From positions 36,301 to 100,300 of the forward strand of contig JAGTRS010000018.1 in the NCBI GenBank assembly GCA_018262195.1: a stretch of 64,000 nucleotides of DNA. Direction: 5' to 3'. A program made the position numbers and the translations under genes. Positions 1-18,065 of this stretch are shown piece after piece. Source of the DNA: Pseudomonadota bacterium (GTDB lineage Bacteria > Pseudomonadota > Gammaproteobacteria > Burkholderiales > Rhodocyclaceae). The notes below the pieces were generated by a model. That model was not told where the DNA came from. It saw nothing but the letters and a program-made list of their open reading frames with translations, and ran no database searches. The number at the start of each line of letters is the position of its first letter. Within the stretch, counting starts at the first letter, position 1.

Positions 1-2162
<2,162 letters not shown>

Positions 2163-2188
2163 GACAAGACCTTCGTGGGTGGTTTGAC

Positions 2189-3007
2189 TTACGGACGCAG
2201 CAATTCGTTGATGCTGGTCTTCGAGCGGGTTTGCGCGTCGACCTTCTTGACGATGATAGCCGCATACAGGCTATAAGCGCCATTGGCCTTCGGCAAGGTG
2301 CCGCTGATCACGACAGAGCCCGGCGGCACGCGGCCGTAGGTCACTTCGCCGGTTTCGCGGTCGTAAATCGGGGTGCTCTGGCCGATATAAACGCCCATGG
2401 AAAGCACGGAGTTCTCCCCGATGATGACGCCTTCGACGACTTCCGAGCGGGCGCCGATGAAGCAGTTGTCTTCGATGATGGTCGGGTTGGCCTGCAGCGG
2501 CTCAAGCACGCCGCCGATGCCGACGCCGCCGGAAAGGTGCACGTTCTTGCCGATCTGGGCGCAGGAACCGACGGTCACCCAGGTGTCGACCATGGTGGCT
2601 TCATCAACGTAGGCACCGATATTGACGAACGAAGGCATCAGCACGGCATTCTTGGCAACGTAGGAACCCTTGCGGACGATGGTGCCCGGCACGACGCGGA
2701 AGCCGCCCTGACGGAACTGCTCTTCGCTCCAGCCTTCAAACTTGGTATCGACCTTGTCGAAGAAGCGGATGTCGCCGGCTTCCTGGACGCGGTTGTCACG
2801 CACACGGAAGGAAAGCAGCACGGCCTTCTTGATCCACTGATGGGTAACCCAGTCGCCATCGATCTTCTCGGCGACACGCAAGGCGCCGGAATCAAGCATG
2901 CCGACGACCTGATTGATGGCGGCGATGGTGTCGATCGAGGATTGCGGGGACAGCTCGGTGCGGCGTTCCCAGAGTTCTTCGATGATGGCTTGTAGCGGAT
3001 GGCTCAT
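2189..3007 (-). CDS. dapD: Tetrahydrodipicolinate N-succinyltransferase
   Basis: Transfers succinyl from succinyl-CoA to tetrahydrodipicolinate in the succinylase branch of lysine/DAP synthesis. 272 residues, close to the usual ~274. An N-terminal helical part is followed by a left-handed beta-helix of hexapeptide repeats, visible from about 105 to 240 ('[20 protein letters not shown]', '[11 protein letters not shown]', '[20 protein letters not shown]'). It lies 15 bases after dapC and 26 bases before pilU on the same strand, so dapC-dapD-pilU-dapE is probably one operon containing three DAP-pathway steps. Confidence 0.97.
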   Translation of the reverse strand: MSHPLQAIIEELWERRTELSPQSSIDTIAAINQVVGMLDSGALRVAEKIDGDWVTHQWIKKAVLLSFRVRDNRVQEAGDIRFFDKVDTKFEGWSEEQFRQGGFRVVPGTIVRKGSYVAKNAVLMPSFVNIGAYVDEATMVDTWVTVGSCAQIGKNVHLSGGVGIGGVLEPLQANPTIIEDNCFIGARSEVVEGVIIGENSVLSMGVYIGQSTPIYDRETGEVTYGRVPPGSVVISGTLPKANGAYSLYAAIIVKKVDAQTRSKTSINELLRP

Positions 3008-3022
3008 GGATGTTCTCTCTGT

Positions 3023-4213
3023 TTACAGTTGTTGTGCGAATTGGCGAATGCGTTGGGTGGCCTCGAGGCATTCCGCCAGCGAAGCGACCAGTGCGATACG
3101 AATGAAATTGGCCCCCGGATTGACGCCGCGGACTTCGCGCGCCAGGAAGCTGCCGGGCAGGACCACGACATTATAGTGTTCGAGCAGGCCGCGGGCGAAC
3201 TCGGTATCCGCGATGGGCGTCTTCGCCCACAGGTAGAAGCTGGCATCCGGCATGCCGGTGCCGAGCACTTCGGCAATCAGCGGCGTGCAGGCGGCGAACT
3301 TTTCGCGGTACTGGTTACGGTTGTCGAGTACGTGCGCCTCGTCATTCCAGGCGGCGATGGAAGCCGTCTGGACCGGCGGAGACATGGCGCAGCCCTGATA
3401 GGTGCGGAAGAGCAGGTATTTCTTGAGGATGGCCGCATCGCCAGCGACAAAACCCGAGCGCATACCCGGTACGTTGGAGCGCTTGGACAGGCTGGAGAAC
3501 ATCACGAGGCGTTCGTTCGAACGGCCGAGCAGCCTGGCTGCCTGCAGGCCGCCGATCGGCGGGTTGGCTTCGTCGAAATAGATTTCCGAATAGCACTCGT
3601 CGGAAGCAATGACGAAGCCGTATTTGTCGGACAATGCAAACAGTTGCTTCCAGTCTTCCAGCGACAGCACCTTGCCGGTCGGATTGCCCGGTGAGCAGAC
3701 GTAGAACAACTGGACGCGCGACCATTCTTCTTCGCTCAGGCTGGCGTAGTCGAAGGCGAAATCGTTGTCCGGCAGGTTGTTCAGGAAGCGTGGCTCGGCG
3801 CCGGAGAGATAGGCGGCGCCTTCGTAGATCTGGTAGAACGGGTTCGGGCTGACGACCAGCGGCACGTGCCCACGACTGGGGTCAATGACGGTTTGCGCAA
3901 AGGAGAACAGTGCCTCGCGTGAACCGTTGACCGGCAGGATTTCAGTTTCCGGGTTCAGTGCCAGATCGTAGCGGCGCTGGCACCAGGCCGCGATGGCCTG
4001 ACGGAGTGCCGGGACGCCCTGTGTCGTCGGGTAGTTGGCCAGGCCCTTCAAGCCGTTGGCCAGCGCCTCCATGATGAAAGCCGGGGTCGGATGCTGCGGT
4101 TCGCCGATGGAGAGTTTGATCTCTTTGTATTGCGGGTTTGGGGTGACGCCGGCGAACAGGGCGCGCAGTTTTTCGAAGGGGTAGGGCTGGAGTTGGGCGA
4201 GATGCGGATTCAC
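3023..4213 (-). CDS. dapC: Succinyldiaminopimelate transaminase
   Basis: PLP-dependent class I/II aminotransferase converting N-succinyl-2-amino-6-ketopimelate to N-succinyl-LL-diaminopimelate. 396 residues. Visible are the N-terminal 'KLSIGEPQHPTPAFI', the glycine-rich 'LPVNGSREALFSFAQ' and the PLP lysine in 'SSLSKRSNVPGMRSGF'. The Asp/Tyr PLP contacts fall in 'NPTGKVLSLEDW' and 'ASDECYSEIYFDE'. Sequence alone does not separate DapC from other fold-I aminotransferases, but its position directly before dapD, with dapE downstream, supports the assignment. It is probably the first gene of the operon. Confidence 0.93.
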   Translation of the reverse strand: MNPHLAQLQPYPFEKLRALFAGVTPNPQYKEIKLSIGEPQHPTPAFIMEALANGLKGLANYPTTQGVPALRQAIAAWCQRRYDLALNPETEILPVNGSREALFSFAQTVIDPSRGHVPLVVSPNPFYQIYEGAAYLSGAEPRFLNNLPDNDFAFDYASLSEEEWSRVQLFYVCSPGNPTGKVLSLEDWKQLFALSDKYGFVIASDECYSEIYFDEANPPIGGLQAARLLGRSNERLVMFSSLSKRSNVPGMRSGFVAGDAAILKKYLLFRTYQGCAMSPPVQTASIAAWNDEAHVLDNRNQYREKFAACTPLIAEVLGTGMPDASFYLWAKTPIADTEFARGLLEHYNVVVLPGSFLAREVRGVNPGANFIRIALVASLAECLEATQRIRQFAQQL

Positions 4214-4271
4214 GTCGGGCGTCGAATGGGTGTAAAAAGCAGATTATCCCTGAAAATGCATTCGCTGCCTT

Positions 4272-4655
4272 GTGAACAAACATGCCGTCCTGCTAGTCCT
4301 CATCTTCTCCGCCTTGCTGGCCGGTTGTGCCATCGGCTATCAGGCCAGAGGCAGCCTGAGCGACGTGTCTGGCGAGTTGCGTGGCAAGGGCTTTCCCGGC
4401 AATGCGACCGGTGGTGGCCGCTTTGTGCTGGCTGATCGCGATGGGCGCCTGCAATGCGATGGGTTGATGTCGCCGCCGGATAGTTCGCCTTTGCCTGGCA
4501 GTTGCGATGGAGAAAAAGGGAAAGGGGTCGTTCGTTGCAGCGATGGCCGGGAGGTTGTCGTGCGTTGGACGGCGATAACTTGCCGCTCATTTGAGGGGGA
4601 AGGGAAGGACGCTCAGGGAAATCGCCTGGTCTTTCGCGTCGAACGCAGTAGATAG
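4272..4655 (+). CDS. Small predicted lipoprotein, unknown function
   Basis: 127 residues from a GTG start. The N-terminus is a lipoprotein signal: basic MNKH, a hydrophobic stretch LLVLIFSALL, then the lipobox 'LLAGC', giving a mature lipid-modified cysteine near residue 19. The mature part is rich in Gly, Arg and Asp, with three more cysteines ('LQCDGL', 'GSCDGEK', 'VRCSDGR') that may pair in the periplasm. It is transcribed away from dapC and stands alone. I do not recognise a domain. The acceptable signal peptide makes it a likely real gene. Confidence 0.7.
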   Translation: MNKHAVLLVLIFSALLAGCAIGYQARGSLSDVSGELRGKGFPGNATGGGRFVLADRDGRLQCDGLMSPPDSSPLPGSCDGEKGKGVVRCSDGREVVVRWTAITCRSFEGEGKDAQGNRLVFRVERSR

Positions 4656-4675
4656 TGCCTTGGACAAATGGCGGG

Positions 4676-4993
4676 TTAGCCGAACAGCGTGACCTTCAGT
4701 TTTTGCAGGAAACCCAAGTTGGCCCACCAGTTCAGGCCCCTTGTCCGGAAATCACTTCCCGTCTCGGTCAGGGCCAGTTTTCTGGCGCCGAATTCCGTTT
4801 TCCCAATCTCGGCAATGAAGCCGGATTCCATCAGGTAGCGGGCGATGGCCGGCTGAACCTGTTGGCCGGCGATGGTCCAGCGCGAGCCATAGCCTTCGTC
4901 GTCACCAGTCAGCATCAGGATAGGCTCGAACTCGCTGATCAGGCGAAGCACCTGCAACGTTTCGGCGCGCTGCGGAATAGAGTCAGGAAGCAT
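4676..4993 (-). CDS. Small hypothetical protein downstream of guanine deaminase
   Basis: 105 residues if started at the ATG at 4993 (MLPDSIPQRAETLQVL...). The ORF track extends it to 206 residues, but that N-terminal half is the wrong frame of the deaminase gene and should be dropped. A TTG at 5014, just before the deaminase stop, would add seven residues and couple the two genes; neither start has a strong Shine-Dalgarno. The protein is soluble, without signal or membrane segment. The alternating helical pattern ending in 'YLMESGFIAEIGKTEFGARKL' hints at a winged-helix-like fold. No family recognised. Confidence 0.6.
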   Translation of the reverse strand: MLPDSIPQRAETLQVLRLISEFEPILMLTGDDEGYGSRWTIAGQQVQPAIARYLMESGFIAEIGKTEFGARKLALTETGSDFRTRGLNWWANLGFLQKLKVTLFG

Positions 4994-5010
4994 CCGGTTG
5001 GCAAGGTGGA

Positions 5011-5484
5011 TCAATAAGGAATTCGACCGGGATTTGCTGCCCAGCGTTCCAACGGTTCCAATGCGCCCGCCAGCGGATGGTGTTCCATGACAATGCTGCG
5101 TGCCGAGAAGTGGCGGTTCAGTTCGCTGTACAGTTCGTCGTCGCAAAAGCCGATGGCAGCCGCTTCTGCCCTGCTGTTGGCGAAGACGATGCGTTCGATG
5201 CGCGCCCAGTAGGCGGCGGACAGGCACATCGGGCAGGGTTCGCTGGAGGCGTAGAGGGTGCAGCCATGCAGGTGGAAGTGATCCTGGTTGGCACAAGCGC
5301 TGCGGATGGCGGCGATTTCGGCGTGGGCTGTCGGGTCGTGGCTGGCGACGACGCGGTTCCAGCCTTCGGCGATGATCTGGCCGTCACGGACGATGACGGC
5401 ACCGAAAGGGCCGCCTTCACCGCTTTCGCTGCCTTGTCGCGCCAGTTCGATGGCACGGGCGAGAAACTGGTCATCCGGGTTCAT
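5011..5484 (-). CDS. guaD: Guanine deaminase (CDA fold, GuaD-like)
   Basis: Zinc-dependent deaminase, probably converting guanine to xanthine. 157 residues. The cytidine-deaminase-fold signature is complete: His54-Ala-Glu56 in 'DPTAHAEIAAI' and the zinc cysteines 84 and 87 in 'SSEPCPMCLSAAYWAR'. The run 'DPTAHAEIAAIRSAC', the 'AIGFCDDELYSEL' segment and the C-terminal Tyr resemble Bacillus subtilis GuaD more than the tRNA adenosine deaminase TadA, which is the main alternative. It is divergent from smc across 100 bases. Purine salvage recurs nearby (hpt, mtiP). Confidence 0.8.
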   Translation of the reverse strand: MNPDDQFLARAIELARQGSESGEGGPFGAVIVRDGQIIAEGWNRVVASHDPTAHAEIAAIRSACANQDHFHLHGCTLYASSEPCPMCLSAAYWARIERIVFANSRAEAAAIGFCDDELYSELNRHFSARSIVMEHHPLAGALEPLERWAANPGRIPY

Positions 5485-5530
5485 CTGGCCGATTCCTCCT
5501 CTGTGCTACGAAGTCGATCAAATACGTCGA

Positions 5531-5541
5531 TGCTATTATAC
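5531..5541. promoter_or_regulatory. AT-rich -10-like site between guaD and smc
   Basis: The 100-base divergent gap contains TGCTATTATAC. On the plus strand this is an extended -10 (TGcTATTAT) about 45 bases before the smc start; on the minus strand the same bases read GTATAATAGC, a TATAAT for guaD. I found no convincing -35 for either direction, so this is a candidate shared promoter core only. Confidence 0.4.
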
Positions 5542-5584
5542 GGCCCCCAAGATGGCAGGGGCATTTACCCCGCCGAAACCAGGT

Positions 5585-9086
<3,502 letters not shown>

Positions 9087-9088
<2 letters not shown>

Positions 9089-9249
9089 TGGTCTGCTTCG
9101 CAATTAACGAAACATGAAAGCTTGTCTTTGCGCCCCTGGCGGTGTTGCTCATCCTCGCGATAGCTACGGCTATCGTTGCGGTTCGCGCCTAGCCAGGAAC
9201 ACAAATCCGGCACTTTCATTCAGTTCCGCCAATTACGAAGCAGACCACT
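9087..9249. repeat. 163-bp near-palindromic element between smc and zipA
   Basis: The outer 14 bases AGTGGTCTGCTTCG (9087-9100) return as a perfect inverted copy CGAAGCAGACCACT (9236-9249). Further in, the arms still match in patches (TGAAAG/CTTTCA and CCTGGC/GCCAGG). The centre is a 7-bp perfect hairpin CGATAGC-tacg-GCTATCG at 9158-9175. The outer and inner centres of symmetry nearly coincide (9168 and 9166.5), so this is one extended palindrome rather than two terminators. It begins inside the smc stop codon and fills almost the whole gap before zipA. I see no target-site duplication and no coding capacity. It resembles a non-autonomous (MITE- or REP-like) element. Confidence 0.85.
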
Positions 9250-9274
9250 GAGGCGCTCCAGGGAAGAGATTGAG

Positions 9275-12572
<3,298 letters not shown>

Positions 12573-12573
<1 letters not shown>

Positions 12574-13442
12574 TGAAGAAGGTTCGCAAGGCAGTATTCC
12601 CGGTTGCCGGGATGGGTACCCGTTTTCTGCCGGCCACCAAGGCCAGCCCAAAGGAAATGCTGCCCATCGTTGACAAGCCCTTGATCCAGTTTGCCGTTGA
12701 GGAAGCGGTGGCCGCCGGCATCACGGACATGGTCTTCGTGACCGGTCGTTCCAAGCGTTCCATCGAGGATCATTTCGACAAGGCCTACGAACTCGAAAGC
12801 GAATTGCAGGCGCGCGGCAAGGACGAGTTGCTCGATTTCGTCCGCAACATGATCCCGAAGAACATCAATTGCATCTATATCCGCCAGGCGGAAGCGCTGG
12901 GTCTCGGCCATGCCGTGTTGTGTGCCAAGCCGGTAATCGGTGATGAACCTTTCGCGGTGATACTGGCCGATGACCTGCTCGACGGCAAGCCGGCGGTCAT
13001 GAAGCAGATGACGGATACCTACGATTACTACCGCTGCTCGGTGCTCGGCGTGCAGGATGTGCCCCGCGCCGATACCCGCAGCTATGGCATCGTCGATGCC
13101 CGTCCGGTGGCAGAGCGGGTGGAGCAGATCAATGCCATCGTCGAGAAGCCGAAGCCCGAGGATGCCCCGTCGACGCTGGCCGTTGTCGGCCGCTACATCC
13201 TGACCCCGCGCATTTTCCATCATCTGGAAAACGTCAAACCGGGCGCTGGTGGTGAAATCCAGCTGACCGACGGCATTGCATCGCTGCTCAGCGAAGAGCA
13301 GGTGCTGGCTTATCGCTACGACGGCACTCGCTACGATTGTGGCTCCAAACTTGGTTACCTGCAGGCAACGGTCGTTTTTGGCCAGCGCCACCCGGAAATC
13401 GGCCCGGAATTCGAGGCCTACCTGAAAACGCTGGGAGGCTGA
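12573..13442 (+). CDS. galU: UTP-glucose-1-phosphate uridylyltransferase
   Basis: Makes UDP-glucose from UTP and glucose-1-phosphate for polysaccharide and lipopolysaccharide synthesis. 289 residues. The nucleotidyltransferase signature '[20 protein letters not shown]' is at 9-28, with the substrate lysine region '[16 protein letters not shown]' next and '[11 protein letters not shown]' later. The ATG overlaps the ligA TAA. The 3' neighbour hpt begins the base after the stop, so the operon continues without a gap. Confidence 0.97.
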
Positions 13443-13991
13443 ATGGACCTGAAAAAAGCGCAGGCCATGCTGGCCAATGCCGAGCTGATTCACAGCGAAT
13501 CTGTTGTTCAGGGCGCCGTGGCGGAGGTGGCTGCAGCCATTCGCGAGAGGTTGGCTGACAAGTATCCGTTGGTCCTGTGCGTGATGACCGGCGGCGTCGT
13601 CTTTTGCGGTCAATTGCTCACCAAGCTCGATTTTCCGCTCGACTTCGATTATCTGCATGCGACCCGCTACGGACCGGAAACGCAGGGCGGCAAGATTTCC
13701 TGGCGCTCCGCACCGTGGACCTCGGTCAAGGGGCGTTCAGTGCTGGTCGTGGATGACATCCTCGATGAGGGGGTGACCCTGGCTGCGGTCAAGGAAAGCC
13801 TTCGCCGCATGGGGGCCGAAGAGGTGCTCACGGTCGTCTTTGCCGACAAGCTGAACGGCAAGGAAAAACCAATTGTTGCCGACTTCATCGGGCTGACCGT
13901 ACCAGACCGCTTCGTCTTCGGTTTTGGCATGGACGCCGGCGGTGTCTGGCGCAATCTGCCTGCCATCTACGCCATGAAGGATGATGCATGA
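13443..13991 (+). CDS. hpt: Hypoxanthine-guanine phosphoribosyltransferase
   Basis: Purine salvage enzyme making IMP or GMP from the base and PRPP. 182 residues. The PRPP-binding motif is 'VLVVDDILDEGVTL' (about 100-113), and the hood/PPi loop region is 'LCVMTGGVVFCGQLL'. It starts directly after the galU stop and overlaps the following methyltransferase (ATGA). Its neighbour but one, mtiP, would release hypoxanthine, so the two enzymes could work in sequence. Exact base preference (hypoxanthine versus guanine) cannot be read from the sequence. Confidence 0.88.
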   Translation: MDLKKAQAMLANAELIHSESVVQGAVAEVAAAIRERLADKYPLVLCVMTGGVVFCGQLLTKLDFPLDFDYLHATRYGPETQGGKISWRSAPWTSVKGRSVLVVDDILDEGVTLAAVKESLRRMGAEEVLTVVFADKLNGKEKPIVADFIGLTVPDRFVFGFGMDAGGVWRNLPAIYAMKDDA

Positions 13992-14686
13992 GCGGTGCGA
14001 ACGTCGCCGAATTCATCGGATACTGGGAGGCCGAAGGGCAGACCTATGTCCGGCGTGGCGACTATGAGTGGATGGCATCGCTGGTCCCGGGGAAGCGGGT
14101 GCTGGAAATCGGCTGCGGCGTCGGCTTTGCAACGCAGGCTTTGGGCAGGAGTGGCTTGGCTGTGCTTTCCATCGATTCGCTGGACGAATGCCTGGAAGCG
14201 ACCCGGCCGCGAGTCGCTGGTAGTGACGTTAGCTTGATGCTGGCCGACATTTCTTCCTTGACGGGGCAGCAGCAGGCCGTGATCGAGGCATTTGCGCCCG
14301 ACACCGTTGTCTGCTGGCTGATGGGTGCCCCGGCGGAAACCACGGGAGCGGTGCCAACCGATGCTGGTAAGGCGGTCATCGCCTATCGCGAAAAGATTCA
14401 CCGTGTCGTGGCCGAAGTGGCCGCCAGTTTGCCGACCGTGCAGTTCCTGCATTTGGTCGATCGCACCGTTATTCCCTGGCAGGCCAAGGATATCGGCCGG
14501 GATACGCTGGTCGGTTACCACAATGGCAAGACCCTCGCTGATCTGCCGTTTGCCAGCGAACGGCGCAATGCGCTGTACCGCAAGCTTGAGGAAAATTCGG
14601 CCGAGATGGCCCGGTTAAAAACGCACCCATCGCTCAAGGGCGCGGTGCCGACGCTGGCTTCGCTGCTGGCTGAAAGGAAGAAATAA
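13988..14686 (+). CDS. Class I SAM-dependent methyltransferase, substrate unknown
   Basis: 232 residues. The SAM-binding motif I is 'VLEIGCGVGFATQAL' (about 38-52), followed by 'VLSIDSLDECLE' and a motif II region 'VSLMLADISSLTG'. The rest does not point to a particular substrate. It overlaps hpt by four bases and ends one base before mtiP, so it is embedded in the purine/methylthio salvage pair. Whether this reflects function or only operon convenience cannot be judged from sequence. Confidence 0.75.
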   Translation: MSGANVAEFIGYWEAEGQTYVRRGDYEWMASLVPGKRVLEIGCGVGFATQALGRSGLAVLSIDSLDECLEATRPRVAGSDVSLMLADISSLTGQQQAVIEAFAPDTVVCWLMGAPAETTGAVPTDAGKAVIAYREKIHRVVAEVAASLPTVQFLHLVDRTVIPWQAKDIGRDTLVGYHNGKTLADLPFASERRNALYRKLEENSAEMARLKTHPSLKGAVPTLASLLAERKK

Positions 14687-14687
14687 C

Positions 14688-15458
14688 ATGTTGGCAATCA
14701 TCGGTGGCAGCGGCCTGACAACGCTGTCGAACCTCGACGTGTCGCACCGGGAAGTTGTGCGCACTCCTTACGGTGAAGCCTCGGGAGCGCTTGTTTTCGG
14801 GCAAATCTGTGGTCAGCCTGCGGTCTTCTTGCCGCGCCACGGCTATGGTCACACCATCCCGCCGCACATGGTCAATTACCGGGCCAATATGTGGGCACTG
14901 CATCACCACAAGGTCAGCGGCATCATTTCCGTCGCATCGGTTGGCAGTATTCGCGGCGACCTGCAGCCGGGCGACATCGTGCTGCCCCACCAGATCATTG
15001 ACTATACCTGGGGCCGTAAATCGACCTTTTTCGATGGCAATGGCACGCCAGTGAATCACATCGATTTCACCGATCCGTATGATGCCGAACTGCGTCGTCG
15101 CATTCTTGAAGCTGGCGAACAGCTGAGCATCGATGTCAAGGTTGGCGCCGTCTACGCCGCAACTCAGGGGCCACGCCTCGAAACGGCGGCGGAAATCAAC
15201 CGGCTGGAACGTGACGGGGCGGATGTGGTTGGCATGACCGGTATGCCGGAAGCAGCGCTGGCGCGCGAGCTAGGCACGCCCTATGCAGCGATCAATGTCG
15301 TGGCCAACCATGCAGCAGGACGGGGTAGCAGCGCCAACGGCATCCATTTCGAAAGCCTGGAACCCGTTCTGCAGGAAGCGATGGGGCGGGTCAAGGCGAT
15401 CATCGAAAAACTGGTGGGTTGCCAGAACAACTGCCAACCGCTCGGTCTGTCGGTTTAA
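14688..15458 (+). CDS. mtiP: S-methyl-5'-thioinosine phosphorylase (MTAP/PNP family)
   Basis: Phosphorylase of the MTAP/PNP family, 256 residues. Phosphate-binding 'GGSGLT' is at the N-terminus, 'RHGYGHTIPPHMVNYRANMWAL' follows, and the specificity region is 'DVVGMTGMPEAALARELG...VVANHAAG'. True MTA phosphorylases usually have a Ser/Thr-Met-Thr and an aspartate-containing segment here. The GMTGMPE/N-containing form matches the Pseudomonas enzyme PA3004, which cleaves methylthioinosine to hypoxanthine and methylthioribose-1-phosphate. The hypoxanthine phosphoribosyltransferase two genes upstream supports this reading. Plain MTA phosphorylase is the alternative. Confidence 0.78.
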   Translation: MLAIIGGSGLTTLSNLDVSHREVVRTPYGEASGALVFGQICGQPAVFLPRHGYGHTIPPHMVNYRANMWALHHHKVSGIISVASVGSIRGDLQPGDIVLPHQIIDYTWGRKSTFFDGNGTPVNHIDFTDPYDAELRRRILEAGEQLSIDVKVGAVYAATQGPRLETAAEINRLERDGADVVGMTGMPEAALARELGTPYAAINVVANHAAGRGSSANGIHFESLEPVLQEAMGRVKAIIEKLVGCQNNCQPLGLSV

Positions 15459-15465
15459 GTTACAC

Positions 15466-15502
15466 CTTCCGGTAAGCCGCGAGGCTTTGCGCTTACCGGA
15501 AG
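15466..15502. terminator. Hairpin between convergent mtiP and glnD
   Basis: CTTCCGGTAAGC (15466-15477) pairs perfectly with GCTTACCGGAAG (15491-15502) across a 13-base loop, exactly in the 48-base gap between two convergent genes. T-tracts on either side are short, so it may be a weak bidirectional terminator or transcript-end stabiliser. Confidence 0.65.
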
Positions 15503-15506
15503 ATTT

Positions 15507-18065
15507 CTAGACCTTCAGCCGCTCCATCAATTCAGTTTCCAGGCGGATGCGGTTGTTGGTGTCGCGCAAATCACCGCCGCTGATTAGAAAGACGTCTTCT
15601 GCCCGTTCGCCGAGCGTGGTGATTTTGGCAGTGTGCAGATAGGCGCCATGCTCGGTGAGGGTATTGGCCACGGTGTAGAGCAGGCCGGGGCGGTCGGCGG
15701 CGACCAGCGACAGGATGAAGTGCGTACCCTTTTCGTCACCACGGATGCTGACTTCTGGCTTGATCGGGAAATGCTTTACCTGTCTCGACAGTCTGCCGGC
15801 TGAAGGTATGTCCGGCGGCATCTGGTGCAACAAGCGTTGCTCGAGTTCGTGCTCGATATAGGCGACCATTTCGCGATCGTTGTCGCGGTCTTCGACATCC
15901 AGCACGACGAAGCTGTCCAGGGCGTAACCATGAGCTGTGGTGTGAATCTTGGCATCGACGATGCTGTAGCCGGCGCGGGCGAAGAAACCCACGATACGGG
16001 CGAAGAGATCGGGCTGGTCCTGGGTATAGACCATGACCTGCAAGCCTTCACCTTCCTGATACGGACGGGCACGGACAACCGGCTGGTTGTTATAAATCCG
16101 GTAATGCAGGGAGCGTGTGTGCCAGGCAATTTCTTCGGCGGAATGGCGCAGGAAATAGACCGTATCGAGCTGCTTCCACAGACGCTCATGCACGGTGGCC
16201 GAGAGCGCGAAGAAACGGAGTAGACGCATGGCTTCAGCCTGGCGCTCGGCAATGACACCATGGGCCGCCGGTGCTTCGCCCTGATTGATATGGTGAATGG
16301 CCTGATAGTACAGATCGGCTAGCAGCTTGCCTTTCCAGTGGTTCCAGACTTTCGGGCTGGTACCGCGAATGTCGGCATGGGTCAGCAGGTAGAGCGCCTG
16401 AACGTGCCGCGTATCGCCAGCCAGTTGAATGAAGTTGGCGATGACGTCGGGGTCGGTGAGGTCTTCCTTCTGGGCAACCTGCGACATTACGAGGTGATTC
16501 TTGACCAGCCAGACGACCAGCTCGGTGTCTTCTTCTGTCATGCCGTGATTGATGCAGAATTCGCGGGCATCTACCGTACCGAGGTCCGAATGATCGCCGC
16601 CACGACCCTTGGCAATATCGTGAAATAGGGCAGCGACATAGAGCAGCCAGGGGCGCTCCAGTTCGCTGATGATGCGCGAACAGAGCGGATATTCGTGAGC
16701 GAACTCGCTCATTGTGAACCGGCGGATGTTGCGCATCACTTGCAGGATGTGTTGGTCGACCGTGTAAACGTGAAACAGGTCGTGCTGCATCTGTCCGACG
16801 ATGCGTCCGAAATTCGGCAGGTAGCTGCCAAGGATATCAAGCTGGTTCATGCGCCGGAATTCATGGACGATGCCTCGATCGCTATGAAGAAGCTTCATGA
16901 AGGCGGCCCGATTTTCCGGATTGGCACGGAACTCCGGCGTGATCTGGTCGCGAGCTCGCCACAGGGCGCGCAGTGTCCGGGCTGTCATGCCGAACAGTTC
17001 ATGGCTCTCCTGCATGACCAGAAAGCTGTCCAGAATGGCGGAAGGATTGCGCAAGTAGAGCTGCTCATCCCGGATGTCCAGCAGGTTGCCGACGATCTGG
17101 AAATTCTCGTCGAGTTGTTGCGGCGTTTGCTCGCTCTCCGGCGTCAGGGCGGCGCCCATGTTTTGCAGCAGTATGGTATTGAGCACGGTCACCGTCTTGG
17201 CATTACGGTAATAGACCTGCATCAATCGTTCCGATCCGCGCTTGGCTTCGTTTGAAACGAAGCCATAGTTGGCAGCCAGGTTGCCCTGATAGTCGAACAG
17301 CAGCCGGTCCTCGCGTCGCCCTAGCATGAAATGGAGGCGGATGCGCAAATGACTCAGGTATTGCTCGCATCCTTCTGCCTGAGCCATTTCTTCCTGAGTA
17401 ATGATGCCGTTCTGATGTAATTCGGCCCAGGTCGCTCCATAGCCCGCCGCTTTCGCAATCCAGAAAATAATCTGGATGTCTCTTAGACCGCCGGGTGAGT
17501 CCTTGCAGTTGGGTTCAAGGCTATACGGTGTTTCATTGAAACGAAGGTAGCGTTCCTGTTGCTCAAGGCGCTTTGCTTCGTAGAAAACCAGGGGGTCAAG
17601 ATTGCCGCGCAGTCGCTTCTGAAAAGTGGCAAACAGTTTGCTGTTGCCCGTCAACAGGCGAGCCTCGAGTAGCGCGGTTTGTACGGTAATGTCGTTGGCG
17701 GCTTCGTTCAGGCATTCCTGAATGGTGCGCACGCTGTGACCGATCTCCAGTCCAATGTCCCAGAAATGGCCCACCAGGCGTTCAAGCTTTTCCTGCAGGC
17801 TCGCGCTGACTTCCTGTGGCAACAGGATCAGCAGGTCGATATCGGACGCCGGGTAAAGTTCGCCACGTCCGTAGCCGCCGACCGCTGCCAGGGCCAGAGA
17901 GGCCGGAAATTCCAAGGATTTCCAGAGTTTTTCGAGGACCGTATCGACTTGCTGGCAACGATCGCGGAGCAAGGCAACAGCATCGTTGTTTTGCTCGTAG
18001 TTCAGCCGTAGCTGGCTTTGATTGGCCTTTACTTCGGCGCGCAGGGCAGCAACGTCGCAGACCAT
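15507..18065 (-). CDS. glnD: [Protein-PII] uridylyltransferase / uridylyl-removing enzyme
   Basis: Nitrogen-status sensor: uridylylates PII proteins when glutamine is low and de-uridylylates them when it is high. 852 residues. Domains in order: nucleotidyltransferase with '[17 protein letters not shown]' (about 63-79), a central helical part, an HD hydrolase domain with '[17 protein letters not shown]' (about 460), and two C-terminal ACT domains ('[21 protein letters not shown]' and '[20 protein letters not shown]') that sense glutamine. The start overlaps the map stop (TAATG), so map-glnD is an operon. This is relevant to the sigma-54-type promoter found near 52440. Confidence 0.97.
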   Translation of the reverse strand: MVCDVAALRAEVKANQSQLRLNYEQNNDAVALLRDRCQQVDTVLEKLWKSLEFPASLALAAVGGYGRGELYPASDIDLLILLPQEVSASLQEKLERLVGHFWDIGLEIGHSVRTIQECLNEAANDITVQTALLEARLLTGNSKLFATFQKRLRGNLDPLVFYEAKRLEQQERYLRFNETPYSLEPNCKDSPGGLRDIQIIFWIAKAAGYGATWAELHQNGIITQEEMAQAEGCEQYLSHLRIRLHFMLGRREDRLLFDYQGNLAANYGFVSNEAKRGSERLMQVYYRNAKTVTVLNTILLQNMGAALTPESEQTPQQLDENFQIVGNLLDIRDEQLYLRNPSAILDSFLVMQESHELFGMTARTLRALWRARDQITPEFRANPENRAAFMKLLHSDRGIVHEFRRMNQLDILGSYLPNFGRIVGQMQHDLFHVYTVDQHILQVMRNIRRFTMSEFAHEYPLCSRIISELERPWLLYVAALFHDIAKGRGGDHSDLGTVDAREFCINHGMTEEDTELVVWLVKNHLVMSQVAQKEDLTDPDVIANFIQLAGDTRHVQALYLLTHADIRGTSPKVWNHWKGKLLADLYYQAIHHINQGEAPAAHGVIAERQAEAMRLLRFFALSATVHERLWKQLDTVYFLRHSAEEIAWHTRSLHYRIYNNQPVVRARPYQEGEGLQVMVYTQDQPDLFARIVGFFARAGYSIVDAKIHTTAHGYALDSFVVLDVEDRDNDREMVAYIEHELEQRLLHQMPPDIPSAGRLSRQVKHFPIKPEVSIRGDEKGTHFILSLVAADRPGLLYTVANTLTEHGAYLHTAKITTLGERAEDVFLISGGDLRDTNNRIRLETELMERLKV

